This document shows, piece by piece, positions 23,752-25,327 of a stretch of 25,327 bases of DNA; position 1 is the first letter of the stretch; each line of letters starts with the position of its first letter. Below the pieces are notes generated by a model. That model was given only the letters and a program-made list of their open reading frames with translations. It was not told where the DNA came from and did not search any database. The translations under genes and the position numbers were made by a program. Source of the DNA: Alphaproteobacteria bacterium (GTDB lineage: Bacteria; Pseudomonadota; Alphaproteobacteria; UBA3830); contig BNWE01000012.1 in NCBI GenBank assembly GCA_025998595.1, positions 1 through 25,327 on the forward strand. The letters run 5' to 3'.

Positions 23752-25098
23752 TTAATTTGAGAAATATTTTTTAATGGCAACGCATTTATCGGATATACTG
23801 ACATAGTCGGAATTCCTTATGCGATCTTCCATTGCAGACAGATCAATTTTCTGTAACTGATTCGATTTTTGACGTGGACGTATCTCATCTTGCCCTCCCA
23901 TATATCTTTGAAGCACGGTTGGAATGCGGATAAATCCTTCCTTTGTCTGATTATTCTCCATAATTGCAATAATCACTCGATCTGTCAGTGCTGTCGACGA
24001 TATTGTATGCACGAAACACTTCTCATTTTCGCTTTTGTATCTAATTTTCGATCTGCGCGCCTGATAATCAGAGAGATTTGAATTGGAATGTGTTTCTTTG
24101 TAAGCGCCAAACGCTGGGAACCAAGCTTCGGTATCGAATTTCTTATATCCGGGAGCGCCCATATCTCCGGTACATACCAAAACCACGCGGTATGGTACAC
24201 CAAATTCTTGCATAATGTCTTCGACATTCTTCTGACAGAACAAATTCCAGTATTCGGACTCATCCGGACGACACATTATGATCTGCTCTTGCTTCTGAAA
24301 CTGGTGAACTCTAAATATTCCTCTTGTTTGACGACTTGCGGCTCCGGCTTCGTAGCGAAAACATGGAGTGGAAGCCGTATACAATAGCGGCAACTCACTT
24401 TCTTCCATGATTTCGTCCATGCGGTAGCTAACCAGAGTTTGCTCCGAAGTGCCGATTAATGATACATCAGAATCTTCAATCTGATATATCTCGTCCTGTG
24501 CAAACGGCAGATATCCGGTACCATAAAGGGATGCCTTCTTTGCCATAATAGGAGTCTTAAGCGGTATGAATCCCCTATTAACAAGGAGGTCTTCAACATA
24601 TTGAAATGCTGCGTTTTGCAGACGTGCTCCATCTCCAACCCAGTAGTAGAATCCGCTGCCAGCCACTTTTGCTGCACGTTTCGTATCTAGGATACCGAGA
24701 TTATTTCCCAACTCATCATGGAACAACGGTTGAAAGTCAAAGGAAGGTTTTTCTCCCCAATTATATATTTCAACGTTATCGGCGTCACTTTCTCCAATCG
24801 GAACATCCGGAGACAGCAGGTTACACACCAAATCGAGCAGGTCACTGCGTTTTTTTTCCAATTCCCGGAGTGAAATTTCGTTTTTGGTGAGTTCTGACTT
24901 AATGGCCTTGGCTTCTTCTATGTTTTTCTGCTTCGAGAGAACATTCAGAGTGGCTCTCTGCTCTTCCACCATTGTATTTACCTTTCTCCACTCGGCATCA
25001 ACCTCAAGCAGATGAGAGATGCATACTGTTTTCCCACGCAGCGATGCATACTCCTGAAAAACCTCAGGATTTTCTCTTATTAGCTTTATATCAACCAT
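23752..25098 (-). CDS. serS: Seryl-tRNA synthetase
   Basis: A 448-residue class II aminoacyl-tRNA synthetase that charges tRNA-Ser. The N-terminus MVDIKLIRENPEVFQEY is the family hallmark, and the start at 25098 has GGAG 7 bases upstream; an ATG 42 bases further up would only add a spurious extension overlapping the promoter. An N-terminal coiled-coil arm for tRNA binding is visible (about 25-105). Motif 2 is FRYEAGAASRQTRGIFRVHQF and motif 3 is GFIRIPTVLQRYMGG near the C-terminus. Length is slightly above the usual, with a short extra C-terminal segment. The gene appears monocistronic with its own promoter. Confidence 0.97.
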   Translation of the reverse strand: MVDIKLIRENPEVFQEYASLRGKTVCISHLLEVDAEWRKVNTMVEEQRATLNVLSKQKNIEEAKAIKSELTKNEISLRELEKKRSDLLDLVCNLLSPDVPIGESDADNVEIYNWGEKPSFDFQPLFHDELGNNLGILDTKRAAKVAGSGFYYWVGDGARLQNAAFQYVEDLLVNRGFIPLKTPIMAKKASLYGTGYLPFAQDEIYQIEDSDVSLIGTSEQTLVSYRMDEIMEESELPLLYTASTPCFRYEAGAASRQTRGIFRVHQFQKQEQIIMCRPDESEYWNLFCQKNVEDIMQEFGVPYRVVLVCTGDMGAPGYKKFDTEAWFPAFGAYKETHSNSNLSDYQARRSKIRYKSENEKCFVHTISSTALTDRVIIAIMENNQTKEGFIRIPTVLQRYMGGQDEIRPRQKSNQLQKIDLSAMEDRIRNSDYVSISDKCVAIKKYFSN

Positions 25099-25131
25099 AA
25101 CTGAACTCCAATACCAATTACAAACGAGCCT

Positions 25132-25160
25132 ATAATACACTAACTGACTTGAAATGCCAA
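25132..25160 (-). promoter_or_regulatory. Promoter of serS
   Basis: On the minus strand TTGGCA (25160-25155) and TATTAT (25137-25132) are separated by 17 bases, each one mismatch from consensus, 33 bases before the serS ATG. Confidence 0.7.
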
Positions 25161-25209
25161 TATATTGTAAAAAGTTAATACATATGAAATGGAATATATC
25201 CAGGGCCTT

Positions 25210-25327
25210 TTAATTCTCTGCGACCAATTTTATAGCCCTCCTATGGAACCGAGCACCATTAAACATCATATCCGGAACAGAAGTGTTCAATTTACAGGCT
25301 AATCCGATGATCAGATTCCGCAAAGCA
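25210..25327 (-). CDS. 3' end of an unidentified ORF running off the right edge
   Basis: The minus-strand frame is open from the window edge to a TAA at 25210-25212 and encodes 38 residues beginning ALRNLIIGLACKLN and ending HRRAIKLVAEN. The LRNLIIGL...ARFHRRAIKL pattern loosely recalls the C-termini of some DDE transposases, but this is weak. It would be followed directly by the serS promoter. Confidence 0.35.
   Translation of the reverse strand, partial: ALRNLIIGLACKLNTSVPDMMFNGARFHRRAIKLVAEN

Overview
The window is AT-rich DNA from a Gram-negative bacterium, most likely an alphaproteobacterial intracellular symbiont or parasite (Holosporales/Rickettsiales-like). This placement is inference. 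It rests on scattered housekeeping genes (murJ, dnaN-recF, serS), gene debris (a folD 3' fragment, recF tail fragments, a miniature inverted-repeat element) and many exported proteins with no recognisable family. No tRNA, rRNA or CRISPR was found.

Layout. 1-115: inverted fragment of a metalloprotease gene, identical to part of a gene 13 kb away. 208-1293: secreted protein of unknown function. 1294-2211: about 900 bases without an intact gene, holding two terminators, a 26-bp terminal-inverted-repeat element and a minus-strand folD 3' end. 2212-3690: SEC-C zinc-motif protein. 3770-5524 (minus): LD-carboxypeptidase-like lipoprotein and a HepT/MntA toxin-antitoxin pair. 5704-7245 (minus): murJ. 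7246-7733: mostly non-coding, with one possible 50-residue ORF. 7734-9977 (plus): dnaN-recF. 10016-18935: four tandem paralogues of a secreted HExxH protein. 19265-22296: secretin lipoprotein and two pseudopilins, overlapping or abutting. 22366-23649 (minus): secreted Ser/Tyr-rich protein. 23752-25098 (minus): serS. 25210-25327 (minus): 3' end of an unidentified ORF.

The centre of interest is the array downstream of recF. Each of the four genes has a signal peptide ending in a classic A-x-A-like site, a shared N-terminal domain, a zinc-protease HE[FL]TH motif near residue 240, a second conserved block (LIAEYxFS...EEMLTI) about 120-140 residues later, and a variable C-terminus. Each has its own near-consensus promoter with a 17-bp spacer, and the first three are followed by a Rho-independent terminator with the same C(UUCG)G-capped stem. 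The duplicated unit carries the 3' end of recF: decayed recF tails sit in front of copies 2 and 3. The non-coding block (recF tail, promoter, leader) is almost identical between copies 1 and 2 (one difference in 179 bases), while the mature proteins are strongly diverged. This points to recent recombination between a constant expression/secretion cassette and a variable payload. Copy 1 carries a second domain whose HExxH has become RELTS. Copies 2 and 3 carry unrelated C-terminal repeat tails. A plausible reading is a lineage-specific family of secreted protease effectors evolving by tandem duplication. The secretin/pseudopilin genes next door could belong to the export route, but nothing in the sequence proves that link.
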